Assembly: GCF_018861145.1 (NCBI RefSeq)
Contig: NZ_JAHKQT010000032.1
Coordinates: 98,930 to 162,929 of the forward strand
Origin: Poseidonibacter lekithochrous
Lineage (GTDB): Bacteria > Campylobacterota > Campylobacteria > Campylobacterales > Arcobacteraceae
Length of the DNA stretch: 64,000 nucleotides
Direction: 5' to 3'
This document shows positions 35,436 to 44,122 of this stretch, in pieces. Positions within the stretch are counted from its first letter, which is position 1. Every line of letters begins with the position of its first letter. Under the pieces are notes generated by a model that made no database searches, was not told the origin of the DNA, and saw only the letters and a list, made by a program, of their open reading frames with translations. The position numbers and the translations under genes are program-made.

Positions 35436-37646
35436 ATGATAAGTAAAGAATTAAGAAGTATTTTTTCGCAAGCTGTTGGTTATGCAAAAAGTAGTAAACA
35501 TGAATATTTAACAATTGAACATATTTTTTTAATGTTATTACATGATGAGTCTATAGAAAATTTATTTATAGATCTAGGAGTTGATTCAAATAAGTTATTT
35601 GATGATACAAAAAAGTATATAGATGAGAATACGCCTAAACTTCCAGAAGATGTTGAAGATGAACCCTTAGAGACTATCTCTTTAACTTCGACTATAGAAT
35701 ATATGGTAGCACATACTCAAACATCAGGGAGAGGAAATGCAACAGTAGAAGATATGTTTGTGGCAATTTTAAAAGATGAAAAGTCTTATGCTCTTTATCT
35801 TTTAAGAACTCTTGGTATTGAAAGAATTGATATCTTAGAAGAGATTTCTCATAAAGAAGAAGATGAGGTTATAGAAGAGACGGAGGATAAGAATAATAAA
35901 GTATTAGATAAAAACTCTAGTGAATTAGTGGCTGTTGCACAAAAAGGTGAAATTGATCCTGTAATTGGAAGAGAAAAAGAAATTTCAAGAGTTATCGAAA
36001 TTTTAAGTAGAAGAAAAAAGAATAATCCTATTTTAGTAGGGGAACCAGGTGTTGGTAAAACTGCAATAGCTGAAGGTTTAGCCTTACAAATTGCAGAGCA
36101 AAAAGTACCGGAGTTTTTATTTGATGCAAAAGTATTCTCTCTTGATATGGGTTCTATGATTGCAGGAACTAAGTATAGAGGAGATTTTGAGAAAAAATTA
36201 AAATCTTTATTACAAGAAGTTATAAAAGTTCCTAATGCAATTTTATTTATTGATGAAATTCATACAATAGTTGGAGCAGGAAGTGTTGGTGGATCTGCGA
36301 TGGATGCTTCAAATATTTTAAAACCAATGCTTTCCAATGGAAAATTAAGATGTATTGGTGCTACAACTTTTGCAGAATACAGAAATGATTTTTCAAAAGA
36401 TAAAGCACTTTCTAGAAGATTTGCAAAAGTTGATGTGGAAGAGCCTTCAATTGAAGATTCAATATTAATTTTAGATGGATTAAAATCTAAATATGAAGAG
36501 TTCCATGGTATTAAGTATTCAAAAGCAGCAATTAGAAGTGCTGTTGAATTAAGTAAAAAATATATTACTGATAGATTTTTACCTGATTGTGCTATTGATG
36601 TAATTGATGAGGTTGGGGCTTCAAAGAAGATTTCTTTAGTAGCAACTTTAAAAACAAAAAGTAAGAATAATATTACAGTTTCACAAGAAGATATTGAAAA
36701 TACAGTTGCAAAAATGGCTCATATCCCAGCTAAATCTGCAACTAAATCTGATTTATCTTTATTAAAATCATTAGAAAAAAATATGCAAAAAAGAGTTTAT
36801 GGACAGGACTCTGCAATTACTACAATTGTTCAGTCTATTAAGAGAAATAAAGCTGGATTAGGATTGGATAAAAAACCAATCGGAAGTTTCTTATTTACAG
36901 GACCTACTGGTGTTGGTAAAACAGAAGTTGCTAAAGAGTTATCTTTACAATTGGGTGTTCATTTTGAAAGATTTGATATGAGTGAGTATATGGAAGCTCA
37001 TACAATTTCAAGACTTATTGGAGCACCTGCTGGCTATGTTGGGTTCGAACAAGGTGGATTATTAACAGAAGCTATTAGAAAGCATCCACATACAGTTTTA
37101 TTACTTGATGAAATTGAAAAAGCTCATCCTGATTTAATGTCAGTATTACTTCAAGTAATGGATAATGCAGAATTAACTGATAATGCAGGAAATAAAGCAG
37201 ATTTCCAAAATGTAATACTTGTAATGACATCAAATTTAGGTGCAACAGAAGCAAATGTTATGGGATTTGCAAAAGATGATAATTTAAATGAAAATAAAGC
37301 AATTACAAAATTCTTTGCTCCTGAATTTAGAAATAGACTTGATAGTGTAGTTTCTTTTGAAAGTTTATCAATTGATGTTGTAACAAAAGTAGTTAGTAAA
37401 TTTATTAGTGATTTAGAAGAACAATTAGGTGATAAAAATATTAAAATTAATATTACTAATAAAGCAAAAAAAGAACTTGCAACAATTGGTTATGACAAAG
37501 CAATGGGTGCTAGACCTCTTAATAGAGTGATTTCTGATAAAATCAAAAATGTATTAACAGATGAAATTTTATTTGGGAAACTTAAAAAAGGTGGAATAGT
37601 AAATATAGATTACAAGGATGAGTTTACATTTGAATATGTTGTGTAA
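35436..37646 (+). CDS. clpA: ATP-dependent Clp protease unfoldase ClpA
   Basis: 736 residues. N-domain (about 1-140) binding ClpS, then two AAA+ modules with Walker A GEPGVGKT at 202-209 and GPTGVGKT at 489-496, each followed by a Walker B (FIDEIH; LLDEIE). The ClpP-docking tripeptide appears as MGF in ANVMGFAKDD. ClpA unfolds ClpS-delivered substrates into ClpP, which is encoded elsewhere. Confidence 0.95.
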   Translation: MISKELRSIFSQAVGYAKSSKHEYLTIEHIFLMLLHDESIENLFIDLGVDSNKLFDDTKKYIDENTPKLPEDVEDEPLETISLTSTIEYMVAHTQTSGRGNATVEDMFVAILKDEKSYALYLLRTLGIERIDILEEISHKEEDEVIEETEDKNNKVLDKNSSELVAVAQKGEIDPVIGREKEISRVIEILSRRKKNNPILVGEPGVGKTAIAEGLALQIAEQKVPEFLFDAKVFSLDMGSMIAGTKYRGDFEKKLKSLLQEVIKVPNAILFIDEIHTIVGAGSVGGSAMDASNILKPMLSNGKLRCIGATTFAEYRNDFSKDKALSRRFAKVDVEEPSIEDSILILDGLKSKYEEFHGIKYSKAAIRSAVELSKKYITDRFLPDCAIDVIDEVGASKKISLVATLKTKSKNNITVSQEDIENTVAKMAHIPAKSATKSDLSLLKSLEKNMQKRVYGQDSAITTIVQSIKRNKAGLGLDKKPIGSFLFTGPTGVGKTEVAKELSLQLGVHFERFDMSEYMEAHTISRLIGAPAGYVGFEQGGLLTEAIRKHPHTVLLLDEIEKAHPDLMSVLLQVMDNAELTDNAGNKADFQNVILVMTSNLGATEANVMGFAKDDNLNENKAITKFFAPEFRNRLDSVVSFESLSIDVVTKVVSKFISDLEEQLGDKNIKINITNKAKKELATIGYDKAMGARPLNRVISDKIKNVLTDEILFGKLKKGGIVNIDYKDEFTFEYVV

Positions 37647-37752
37647 TAACACGATTTATATACAATTGTAATTTAATATATATAAAGTTTAATTACTTTC
37701 TTAAGATAAAGAAAGTAAAATTCAAAATTATTTAATAAAAGGATCAAAACAA

Positions 37753-38613
37753 ATGAGAAAAATTTTAATAAGTTCTGCAGTTGCAGTTTTACTATTAACA
37801 GGGTGTGGCGAAGATAAAAAGGTTACAACAGAAGTAGCAAAAGTAACTGAACCTGCTAAAGCTGAAATGGCTAAAGCAGCAGAATCTACAACATCAGTTG
37901 TAAAAGAAGCTACTACTGATGTTAAAGATACTGTAATGAAAGCAGCAACTGAATTAAAAACTACAGTAAGCGAAGCAGCTACTAAAGTTGTTGATAACAC
38001 TACTGCTGTAGTTAAAGAAACTACAGCATCTGTTGTTGAGACTGCAAAGACTGCAATGGCAACTGGTTCTACTGATTCAAAAGAAATGGCTAATAGCTCT
38101 GTTACTGCAGTTACGCAAAAAGCTGTTGAAGTTAAAGATACAGCTAAAGAAGCAGTTGCAGCTTCTGTTGAAAAAGCAAAAGAAACTACAACTGCTGCAG
38201 TATCTGCAACAGTTGAAAAAACTAAAGAAGCTGTATCAAGTGTTGCAGAAAGTGCTACAGCTAAAGTTGCAAGTACAGTTGCAGCAGTTACTGCTACAAA
38301 AGAAGCAACAACTGAAAAAGCAGAAGCAGTTAAAACTGAAACTGTTGCAAAAGTTGCAGCAGCAGCACCTTCTATTAATGCAAAAGTATTATTTGGAGCT
38401 TGTGCAGCGTGTCATGGTCAAAATGGTGAAAAAGCTGCATTAGGTAAATCACAAATTATTCAAGGTTGGGATAAAGCTAAAGTTATCGCTGCTTTAAATG
38501 GATATAAAGATGGTTCTTATGGTGGAGTTATGAAAGGTGTTATGAAAGGTCAAGTTGTAACTAAATCTGACGCTGAGATTGATGCCTTAGCAGAATTTAT
38601 TTCTAACTTATAA
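37753..38613 (+). CDS. Cytochrome c lipoprotein with long Ala/Lys/Thr/Glu-rich stalk
   Basis: 286 residues. Lipobox LLLTGC near 14-19, so the mature protein is a membrane-anchored periplasmic lipoprotein. Residues about 25-205 are a degenerate repeat of VKETT/AVEKAKE-type units with 11-residue amphipathic character, like LEA or apolipoprotein helices. Residues about 210-286 are a small class I cytochrome c: CAACHG heme site near 216 and GGVMKGVMKGQV near 260 supplying the distal Met, similar to cytochrome c553. It probably carries electrons on a flexible arm. Followed by a strong terminator. Confidence 0.85.
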   Translation: MRKILISSAVAVLLLTGCGEDKKVTTEVAKVTEPAKAEMAKAAESTTSVVKEATTDVKDTVMKAATELKTTVSEAATKVVDNTTAVVKETTASVVETAKTAMATGSTDSKEMANSSVTAVTQKAVEVKDTAKEAVAASVEKAKETTTAAVSATVEKTKEAVSSVAESATAKVASTVAAVTATKEATTEKAEAVKTETVAKVAAAAPSINAKVLFGACAACHGQNGEKAALGKSQIIQGWDKAKVIAALNGYKDGSYGGVMKGVMKGQVVTKSDAEIDALAEFISNL

Positions 38614-38620
38614 TATATAA

Positions 38621-38648
38621 AATAAAAGAAGGTTTTCCTTCTTTTATT
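38621..38648 (+). terminator. Hairpin terminator
   Basis: AATAAAAGAAGG (38621-38632), TTTT loop, CCTTCTTTTATT (38637-38648), 8 bases after the cytochrome c stop. Confidence 0.8.
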
Positions 38649-38692
38649 TACTTCACTTCTAAAATTCTATTTTTTCTAAAAAACAAATTAAT

Positions 38693-38758
38693 TTAAAACT
38701 TACATTTAACTAATACTACAATCATATAATTTCATACATTCAAATTAAGGAGAATTAA
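38693..38758 (+). promoter_or_regulatory. Conserved promoter block, copy 1
   Basis: About 66 bases nearly identical to 39228-39289. Contains ACTTACATTTAACTAA, TATAAT at 38725-38730 and AAGGAGAATTAA before the ATG at 38759. The -10 to ATG distance is 34 bases in both copies. The shared part upstream of the -10 may be a binding site for the neighbouring response regulator. Confidence 0.6.
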
Positions 38759-38992
38759 ATGAAATTAAGAAAAATATTAGCAATGTTAACTATTGCTGGA
38801 GCGCTTAGTTTATTTGCAGATGGGATTAGTAATGTTGATGCATTAGTGGATCAAATTAATAAAACTACAGATGTTAAAGAAAAAAGTGCTTTAATGAAAA
38901 AATTAAATACTGAACTTTCAGTTATGGATAAAAAAGATGTTTCAAAAGCAAAAGAGATTATTGATTCTAAACTCAAAATAAATTCAAAATAA
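38759..38992 (+). CDS. Small secreted protein, family member 1
   Basis: 77 residues. Signal peptide MKLRKILAMLTIAGALSLFAD, then a helical mature part of about 55 residues (NVDALVDQINKTTDVKEKS, ending in DVSKAKEIIDSKLK). No Cys, no catalytic motif, family not recognised. About 85% identical to the gene at 39498. Strong AAGGAG ribosome site. Its helical pattern is also like that of the small protein at 41419-41676. Confidence 0.75.
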   Translation: MKLRKILAMLTIAGALSLFADGISNVDALVDQINKTTDVKEKSALMKKLNTELSVMDKKDVSKAKEIIDSKLKINSK

Positions 38993-39065
38993 AATTGTTT
39001 TTTAATATCTGGAGTTGAAATAGACTTGTCAGCATGGTTTATTTTAATTCTGAATACTAAATATT

Positions 39066-39092
39066 ATAAAAGAAGGATTTACCTTCTTTTAT
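39066..39092 (+). terminator. Hairpin terminator, related to that at 38621
   Basis: ATAAAAGAAGG (39066-39076), ATTTA loop, CCTTCTTTTAT (39082-39092). The stem is the same as in the terminator upstream, suggesting that gene and flanks were duplicated together. Confidence 0.7.
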
Positions 39093-39227
39093 CTACTATC
39101 TTCTACTTTATACCAAATCATAAGTTTTTATATCTCTTTTTCTTTCCTCATTTAAAACTTAACTTATTTATTATATTAAATTTGAAATAATCCTATAAAC
39201 TAATTAAAAAAATAAAAATTAATGTAA

Positions 39228-39289
39228 AACTTACATTCAACTAACACTACAATCCTATAATTTCACACATTCAAATTAAGGAGAATTAA
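39228..39289 (+). promoter_or_regulatory. Conserved promoter block, copy 2
   Basis: Nearly identical to 38693-38758 with a few T/C changes. ACTTACATTCAACTAA, TATAAT at 39256-39261, AAGGAG before the ATG at 39290. Confidence 0.6.
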
Positions 39290-39481
39290 ATGAAATTACA
39301 AAAAATATTAGCAATGTTAGCAATTGCTGGAGCAGTTAGTTTATTTGCAGAGGGGACAGCATCTCAAAGTAATAAAACTATTGATTTAAAAGAAAAAGGT
39401 CTTCAAGAAAAAAAGTTAGAAAAAAAAGTTAAAGAAGATGTTAAAAAAGTTAAAGATGTTATTAAAACTAAAACTAAATAA
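39290..39481 (+). CDS. Small secreted protein, family member 2 (divergent)
   Basis: 63 residues. The signal peptide is almost the same as in its neighbours (MKLQKILAMLAIAGAVSLFAEG), but the mature part is shortened and rewritten into a Lys-rich segment (EKKLEKKVKEDVKKVKDVIK). It looks like a paralogue that lost the NVDALVDQIN part; it may be decaying or specialised. Copy 2 of the promoter block drives it and, 16 bases later, member 3. Confidence 0.65.
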   Translation: MKLQKILAMLAIAGAVSLFAEGTASQSNKTIDLKEKGLQEKKLEKKVKEDVKKVKDVIKTKTK

Positions 39482-39497
39482 TTCAAAGGATATTTAA

Positions 39498-39722
39498 ATG
39501 AAATTAAAAAAATTATTAGCAATCTTAGCAATTGCTGGAGCGGTTAGTTTATTTGCAGATGGGATTAGTAATGTTGATGCATTAGTGGATCAGATTAATA
39601 AAACTACAGATGCAAAAGAAAAAAGTGTTTTAATGAAAAAGTTAGATGTTGAAATTGCTGTTATGGATAAAAAAGATGTTCCAAAAGCAAAAGCAATTAT
39701 TGAAACTAAACTAAAAAAATAA
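39498..39722 (+). CDS. Small secreted protein, family member 3
   Basis: 74 residues, same signal peptide and mature part as member 1 (SNVDALVDQINKTTDAKEKS, DVPKAKAIIETKLKK). Weak ribosome site (AAAGGAT). Ends 7 bases from the converging histidine kinase gene. Function unknown; periplasmic by signal peptide. Confidence 0.75.
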   Translation: MKLKKLLAILAIAGAVSLFADGISNVDALVDQINKTTDAKEKSVLMKKLDVEIAVMDKKDVPKAKAIIETKLKK

Positions 39723-39729
39723 AAGTAAC

Positions 39730-40764
39730 CTAGGGGAATTCAAGTGTAACTTGAGTTCCTTCCCCTATAGTACTTTTTATCTCAATACCTATATTTAATA
39801 CCTCACATAACTGCTTTACAATACTCATACCAATTCCAAGACCTAATGTATTTTCTTTATAATGTCTTTGAAATACTTTTTTAGTATTTTTTATTCCTAT
39901 ACCCGTATCTTTAATTATAAGTTTGTTCTTATGGATACTTAAATGTACTTGTCCATTTTTTTTATTATATTTACATGCATTTGTTATAATATTATCAATA
40001 ATTCGTTCAATTCCATTTTGATTACTTTTAATTACTAATGGAGTTAAATCTTTAGTAAAATAAATTTTTGGATATATCTTTTGTAAAATCTCTATTTTAC
40101 CATTTACAATTTCTTCTATTGATACATTCTCATCTCTTTGAATATTATTTGGATTCATAAATTCTAAGTTTTTATATAATGATGCAATACTTTGTGCACT
40201 AAGTTCTATTCTTTCTATTTCTTCAAAATTTCCACGTTTTCTTAAGAGTTTCGAGTTTAATAAAATAGATGTTGCAGGAGTATTTAAATCATGAATAATA
40301 TCTTTTAAAAAATTTTCTAAAAGATAGAGTGCTTCCCTTATAGGTCTTAAAGAATAAATAGCAAAACCAATTGAAATAATAAAAAGAGAAAAAAGAACAA
40401 TAATACTAAATTTAAAAATTTTTATTAAAAATTCATTATATAGTTTTTTATATTTTTCTTTATCATATACTATTTTTAATAAATAAGGACTAGTTGAAAC
40501 TGTTTGAAAATATGCACAAAGACCTTCTTTACAATGATAGATTTTAAATAGTTGTTTTTCTTTATCATTTTCGATGATATCTAGTGAAAATTTATCTCCT
40601 TTGAAATCAAAGGTATAATCTTTCATTTGATAAAGGATATTTTGTTCTATATCTTGAATTTTATCTTGATGATACATGTATAACACAATACTTGAAAGTA
40701 AAAGTAGAGGAACAAAGAAAAGAAATAGTGTTGTAAAAAACGATTTTTTTTCATACTTTTTCAA
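39730..40764 (-). CDS. Sensor histidine kinase
   Basis: 344 residues. Membrane segments at about 11-30 and 118-140 flank a periplasmic sensor of about 85 residues with a Cys pair (YHCKEGLCAYF). Then the H-box (IIHDLNTPATSILLNSKLL), N-box (IDNIITNACKYNKKNG), G1 (IKDTGIGIKN) and G2 (GLGIGMSIV). No separate HAMP domain is obvious. Overlaps the response regulator by 14 bases. Confidence 0.92.
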   Translation of the reverse strand: MKKYEKKSFFTTLFLFFVPLLLLSSIVLYMYHQDKIQDIEQNILYQMKDYTFDFKGDKFSLDIIENDKEKQLFKIYHCKEGLCAYFQTVSTSPYLLKIVYDKEKYKKLYNEFLIKIFKFSIIVLFSLFIISIGFAIYSLRPIREALYLLENFLKDIIHDLNTPATSILLNSKLLRKRGNFEEIERIELSAQSIASLYKNLEFMNPNNIQRDENVSIEEIVNGKIEILQKIYPKIYFTKDLTPLVIKSNQNGIERIIDNIITNACKYNKKNGQVHLSIHKNKLIIKDTGIGIKNTKKVFQRHYKENTLGLGIGMSIVKQLCEVLNIGIEIKSTIGEGTQVTLEFP

Positions 40765-41395
40765 GTTTATATCCTATACCTTTTGTATTCGAGATATTTA
40801 AATCTAATACTTTCTTTAATTTACTTATTAACACACGAAGTGCACTATCACTTGGTTTATTCATATAGTCAAAAAATGTAGATTTATTTACCGTCATATT
40901 TATATTTCGTATAAGAAGTGAAAAAATCTCTTTTTCAACTATTCCTAAAGCTATTTCTTCTTCATCAATAAAAACTCTATTTTCTAGTAAATCAAAAGTT
41001 ATATTTTTATATTGAATAATTGGATTTTTTCTTTTTAAGATAGCTTTTATTCGTGCTAATAGTTCATCCAAATCAAATGGTTTTTTAATATAATCATCAC
41101 ATCCACAATCAAAACCTTCTAATGTTGTTTGTGTATCCCGATTTGCTGTAATAAAAAATGTAGGAGTTGAATCATCAGCTTGTCTTAAAAGTTTTAAAGT
41201 TTCTAAGCCATTAAGCAAAGGAACATTAATATCAAATAAGTATAAATCAAACTTATTTTCATAGGTGTATTCAAGTACTTCTTCTCCATCATTAACTAGA
41301 GTAACTTCGTATTTTTCTTGTTCTAAAATTTGTACCATGGTTTGTGCCAATATTTCGTCATCTTCTAATAATAGAATTTTAGATTTTTTATTCAT
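40751..41395 (-). CDS. OmpR-type response regulator
   Basis: 214 residues. Receiver domain with acidic D12/D13, phospho-acceptor D55 (LFDINVPLLNG) and K in IKKPFDLDELLARI. The C-terminal winged helix (about 128-214) has EKEIFSLLIRN and ALRVLISKLKKVL then GIGYKLE. It pairs with the kinase downstream. Likely targets are the small secreted protein genes on either side, by position. Confidence 0.93.
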   Translation of the reverse strand: MNKKSKILLLEDDEILAQTMVQILEQEKYEVTLVNDGEEVLEYTYENKFDLYLFDINVPLLNGLETLKLLRQADDSTPTFFITANRDTQTTLEGFDCGCDDYIKKPFDLDELLARIKAILKRKNPIIQYKNITFDLLENRVFIDEEEIALGIVEKEIFSLLIRNINMTVNKSTFFDYMNKPSDSALRVLISKLKKVLDLNISNTKGIGYKLEKV

Positions 41396-41418
41396 ATTTA
41401 TCCATTTTTGTAAGAAAT

Positions 41419-41676
41419 TTATTTTAATGGTGCTTTTTCTTTATAAATTTTAATAGGCATTTTCTCTTTTGCTTTTATTATTGCATCTGCTTCTTCTTGT
41501 GCTTTTTTATTCTCTGCTGCTAATTTTTCTTTTAATTCTTCAATAAGCTCTTTTCTTTCATTAGTTGATGGGGCCTGATTTACTTTTTCGAGTAGATTAC
41601 TTACTTCTTTATTTTGTGCAAATAAAATACTTTTAAAAAATAGTAAAGAAATAATTATTAAATTTGCTCTTTTCAT
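41419..41676 (-). CDS. Small secreted helical protein, related to the family at 38.7-39.7 kb
   Basis: 85 residues. Signal peptide to about 20 (IIISLLFFKSILFAQ), then one long helical region (EVSNLLEKVNQAPSTNERKE...AQEEADAIIKAKEK). The spacing of hydrophobic positions and the LxxxVNQ...E(K/R)xxLxxxLxxxL...A..II pattern parallel members 1 and 3. Overlaps the upstream lipoprotein gene by 4 bases and precedes the response regulator, so it is in the same operon. Confidence 0.7.
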   Translation of the reverse strand: MKRANLIIISLLFFKSILFAQNKEVSNLLEKVNQAPSTNERKELIEELKEKLAAENKKAQEEADAIIKAKEKMPIKIYKEKAPLK

Positions 41677-42188
41677 TTTTTATTCTCTTTTTCTTTTATC
41701 TGTTTTTCAAGAGTTTTAATTTCCTTTTTAACAATTTCAAGAGGAGGTGTTTTAAACTTTTTTAAATTACATTTATTTTTTTTTGCTAAGTTATATTGTT
41801 TATCATATGACTTTATTGCATTATTTATATTTTCTGAAAAAATACTTTTAGAGTTACTTTCAATTAAAAAAAGTTGTGCTTTTGCTCCTATAATATCTTC
41901 TTGAATAAAATAACCTTTTTTAAATTCATCTTGAATATATTTAGAGGCATGTGACATAATACTTGTATGTTTATGGCAAAATTTATATATAGGAATTTTT
42001 TTCTTTTTAATCTTAGGTGGTTTTATTTTAACAGGTTCTTTTACAACTTTTTCAACAACTACAGGTTCCTTAATTTCTTGTTTTACTTCTACTTGTGGAA
42101 TTGGAGTTTTATTAGTGTTTGTTAAAGTACATCCTGAAAAAATCAATATAAAAACTGTGATAAAATATGTATATTTTTGAATAAACAT
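41673..42188 (-). CDS. Lipoprotein of unknown function with Pro/Lys/Val-rich linker
   Basis: 171 residues. Lipobox IFSGC near 16-20. Residues about 30-70 are a Pro/Val/Lys/Glu-rich extended linker (repeated EPV/KPP units), then a helical domain from about 72 with FCHKHTSIMSHASKYIQDEF and two Cys in all after the lipobox. No family recognised. First gene of the operon lipoprotein, small protein, regulator, kinase; a role in periplasmic sensing is possible. Confidence 0.7.
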   Translation of the reverse strand: MFIQKYTYFITVFILIFSGCTLTNTNKTPIPQVEVKQEIKEPVVVEKVVKEPVKIKPPKIKKKKIPIYKFCHKHTSIMSHASKYIQDEFKKGYFIQEDIIGAKAQLFLIESNSKSIFSENINNAIKSYDKQYNLAKKNKCNLKKFKTPPLEIVKKEIKTLEKQIKEKENKK

Positions 42189-42355
42189 TTTGTCCTTTCT
42201 TTTTTGAATATAATAATTATTTTGAATATAATTATATAGGAAAAGTCATTAAAAACTAAATTAAATTTGAGTTCATTATTTTTAGTTAAAACAACCTGTT
42301 TTTCAATATATTATTAACTTTTAGGTATAATATTTTTAAAAAATAAGGCTTATAT

Positions 42356-43024
42356 TTGGATGTCTATCCTTTAGATAAAAACTCATATATTTTTCCTGAT
42401 CCAATTTATGCTGAAGATGAAGGCTTATTAGCTTATGGTGGAGATTTAAATCCATCAAGAATTATGACTGCATATTTAAATGGAATCTTCCCTTGGTATA
42501 ACGAAAGTGATCCAATTTTGTGGTGGAGCCCAAATCCTAGATGTATATTAGGTTTTGAAGATTTTAAAGTATCTAAAAGTCTTCGTAAAGTTATAGATAA
42601 AAATATATTTGAAATTAAGTTTGATACTAATTTTACGCAAGTTATGAAAGAGTGTAAAAATATTAATAGACAGAATCAAGAAGGTACTTGGATACAAGAT
42701 GAGTTGATTGAAGCTTATACTAAAATACATAAGATGGGATTTGCCCATTCTTTTGAAGCTTATTACAATAATGAGTTAGTTGGTGGTGGTTATGGAATTA
42801 ACGTTGGAAATATTTTTTGTGGGGAATCAATGTTTGCAAAAAAAACTGATGCTTCAAAAGTTGCTCTTTATTTTTTGATTCAAAGATTAAAAGAAAAAGG
42901 GTTTTCTTTTATTGATTGTCAAATCCCAACACCTCACTTATTGTCACTTGGTGCTAAAACAATGGAGAGAAAAGAGTTTCTCTTAAGTGTTAAAAAATCA
43001 TCTGAGAACTTAAAAGAATTTTAA
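42356..43024 (+). CDS. aat: Leucyl/phenylalanyl-tRNA-protein transferase
   Basis: 222 residues from a TTG start with AAGG upstream. Family signatures: GLLAYGGDLNPSRIMTAYLNGIFPWY, WWSPNPRCIL, GGGYGINVGNIFCGESMFA and FIDCQIPTPHLLSLGA. Aat adds Leu or Phe to N-terminal Lys/Arg, creating ClpS substrates. clpS and clpA lie 7 kb upstream and bpt 5.5 kb downstream. Confidence 0.95.
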   Translation: MDVYPLDKNSYIFPDPIYAEDEGLLAYGGDLNPSRIMTAYLNGIFPWYNESDPILWWSPNPRCILGFEDFKVSKSLRKVIDKNIFEIKFDTNFTQVMKECKNINRQNQEGTWIQDELIEAYTKIHKMGFAHSFEAYYNNELVGGGYGINVGNIFCGESMFAKKTDASKVALYFLIQRLKEKGFSFIDCQIPTPHLLSLGAKTMERKEFLLSVKKSSENLKEF

Positions 43025-43040
43025 AATATAAAGGAAAAAA

Positions 43041-43265
43041 ATGGCAGGTAATAATGAAAATAATCCCTTACATGGAATAAAACTAGAAATGATTCTAAAT
43101 GAATTAGTAGATGAATTTGGGTGGGAAGAATTAGATAAAAGGATAAAGTTAAATTGTTTTTATAATAATCCATCTATTAAATCTTCTTTGAAGTTTTTAA
43201 GAAGAACTCCTTGGGCTAGAACTAAAGTAGAAAACTTATATATTGCAACTTTTAAAAAATCATAA
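43041..43265 (+). CDS. VF530-family small DNA-binding-like protein
   Basis: 74 residues with the VF530 pattern: [24 protein letters not shown] and [26 protein letters not shown]. The family is small and all-helical and described as DNA-binding in databases; cellular role unknown. AAAGGAAA ribosome site, 16 bases after aat. Confidence 0.85.
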   Translation: MAGNNENNPLHGIKLEMILNELVDEFGWEELDKRIKLNCFYNNPSIKSSLKFLRRTPWARTKVENLYIATFKKS

Positions 43266-43327
43266 TATATCAAAACTAATGAAAATTATACTAAGATACG
43301 TTTTCAAAAATTTATAGGATATTTAAA

Positions 43328-44074
43328 ATGATAAAAAAAATAGATACAAATAGTGAAGAGTTTCAAACTGAATTTGAATTAACAAAGCAATTTACAGATA
43401 AAGTTGTTAAAAATTTTAGCTTTGCATATAATCCAAATGATGAAGTAAATGAATCAATTCAAATGGGACTTACTAGAAATAAGATGATATATGGAAAAAG
43501 GTTTTGTCCATGTTTTATGGTTATTGGTGAGACTAAAGAAGAACAAAAAGCAGCAGATAATAGATTATGTCCCTGTAAACCTGCTCTTGAAAAAGAAATA
43601 CCAGAAAATGGAAACTGTCACTGTGGTATTTTCTGTACTCAAGAGTTTGCTTCTAAATCTGCTAAAGAAGAAGATTTACATGATGCGATTGCAACTCATT
43701 CAAGAGGTATTTCAAAAGAAGAGTGTGAAGATTTACTTTTAAAACAAGAATTGAATTCTCAAGAACTAGAATCTTTATTAGAAGCTAGAGATTTAGGGTT
43801 TGTTAAATTTAATCTTATTGATACACGAGAGTGGATGGAGTGGGTTGGTACAAGAATTAAAGGTACAGATTATTTAATTCCTACAACATCTTTTTATCAA
43901 GCACTTGAAAGAGTTGATGACCAAAAAGACACTCCTGTAATTGTATATTGTTTAAGTGGTAGTAGATCTGCTTATTGTCAAAGAATTATGCTTGATTTAG
44001 GGTATAAGTCAGTTGCAAATTTAGATTATGGAATTTCTACTTATCAAGGTGAAAGAGAAAGTGGAGAAGAGTAA
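43328..44074 (+). CDS. Ferredoxin-thioredoxin reductase-like / rhodanese fusion
   Basis: 248 residues. Residues about 15-115 form a ferredoxin-thioredoxin reductase catalytic domain, with the Cys set CPC, CPC and CHCGIFC that binds 4Fe-4S next to a redox disulfide. Residues about 155-245 are a rhodanese domain with catalytic Cys in VIVYCLSGSRSAYC. The fusion suggests electron transfer from an iron-sulfur donor to a persulfide or disulfide. No thioredoxin gene is adjacent. Ends at a strong terminator. Confidence 0.85.
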   Translation: MIKKIDTNSEEFQTEFELTKQFTDKVVKNFSFAYNPNDEVNESIQMGLTRNKMIYGKRFCPCFMVIGETKEEQKAADNRLCPCKPALEKEIPENGNCHCGIFCTQEFASKSAKEEDLHDAIATHSRGISKEECEDLLLKQELNSQELESLLEARDLGFVKFNLIDTREWMEWVGTRIKGTDYLIPTTSFYQALERVDDQKDTPVIVYCLSGSRSAYCQRIMLDLGYKSVANLDYGISTYQGERESGEE

Positions 44075-44090
44075 AAGAGTATAATTTAGT

Positions 44091-44122
44091 AGATAATGTA
44101 TCCTTATTCGGATACATTATCT
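44091..44122. terminator. Convergent hairpin terminator
   Basis: AGATAATGTATCC (44091-44103), TTATTC loop, GGATACATTATCT (44110-44122), a 13-bp stem shared by the FTR-rhodanese gene (+) and the PerM-like gene (-), whose last codons it overlaps. Confidence 0.8.

Noticed and set aside
38033..38443. 136-residue ORF rich in Leu and Gln overlapping the cytochrome c gene
   Set aside because: It is the +1 frame of the repetitive stalk; composition follows from the repeats and there is no ribosome site.
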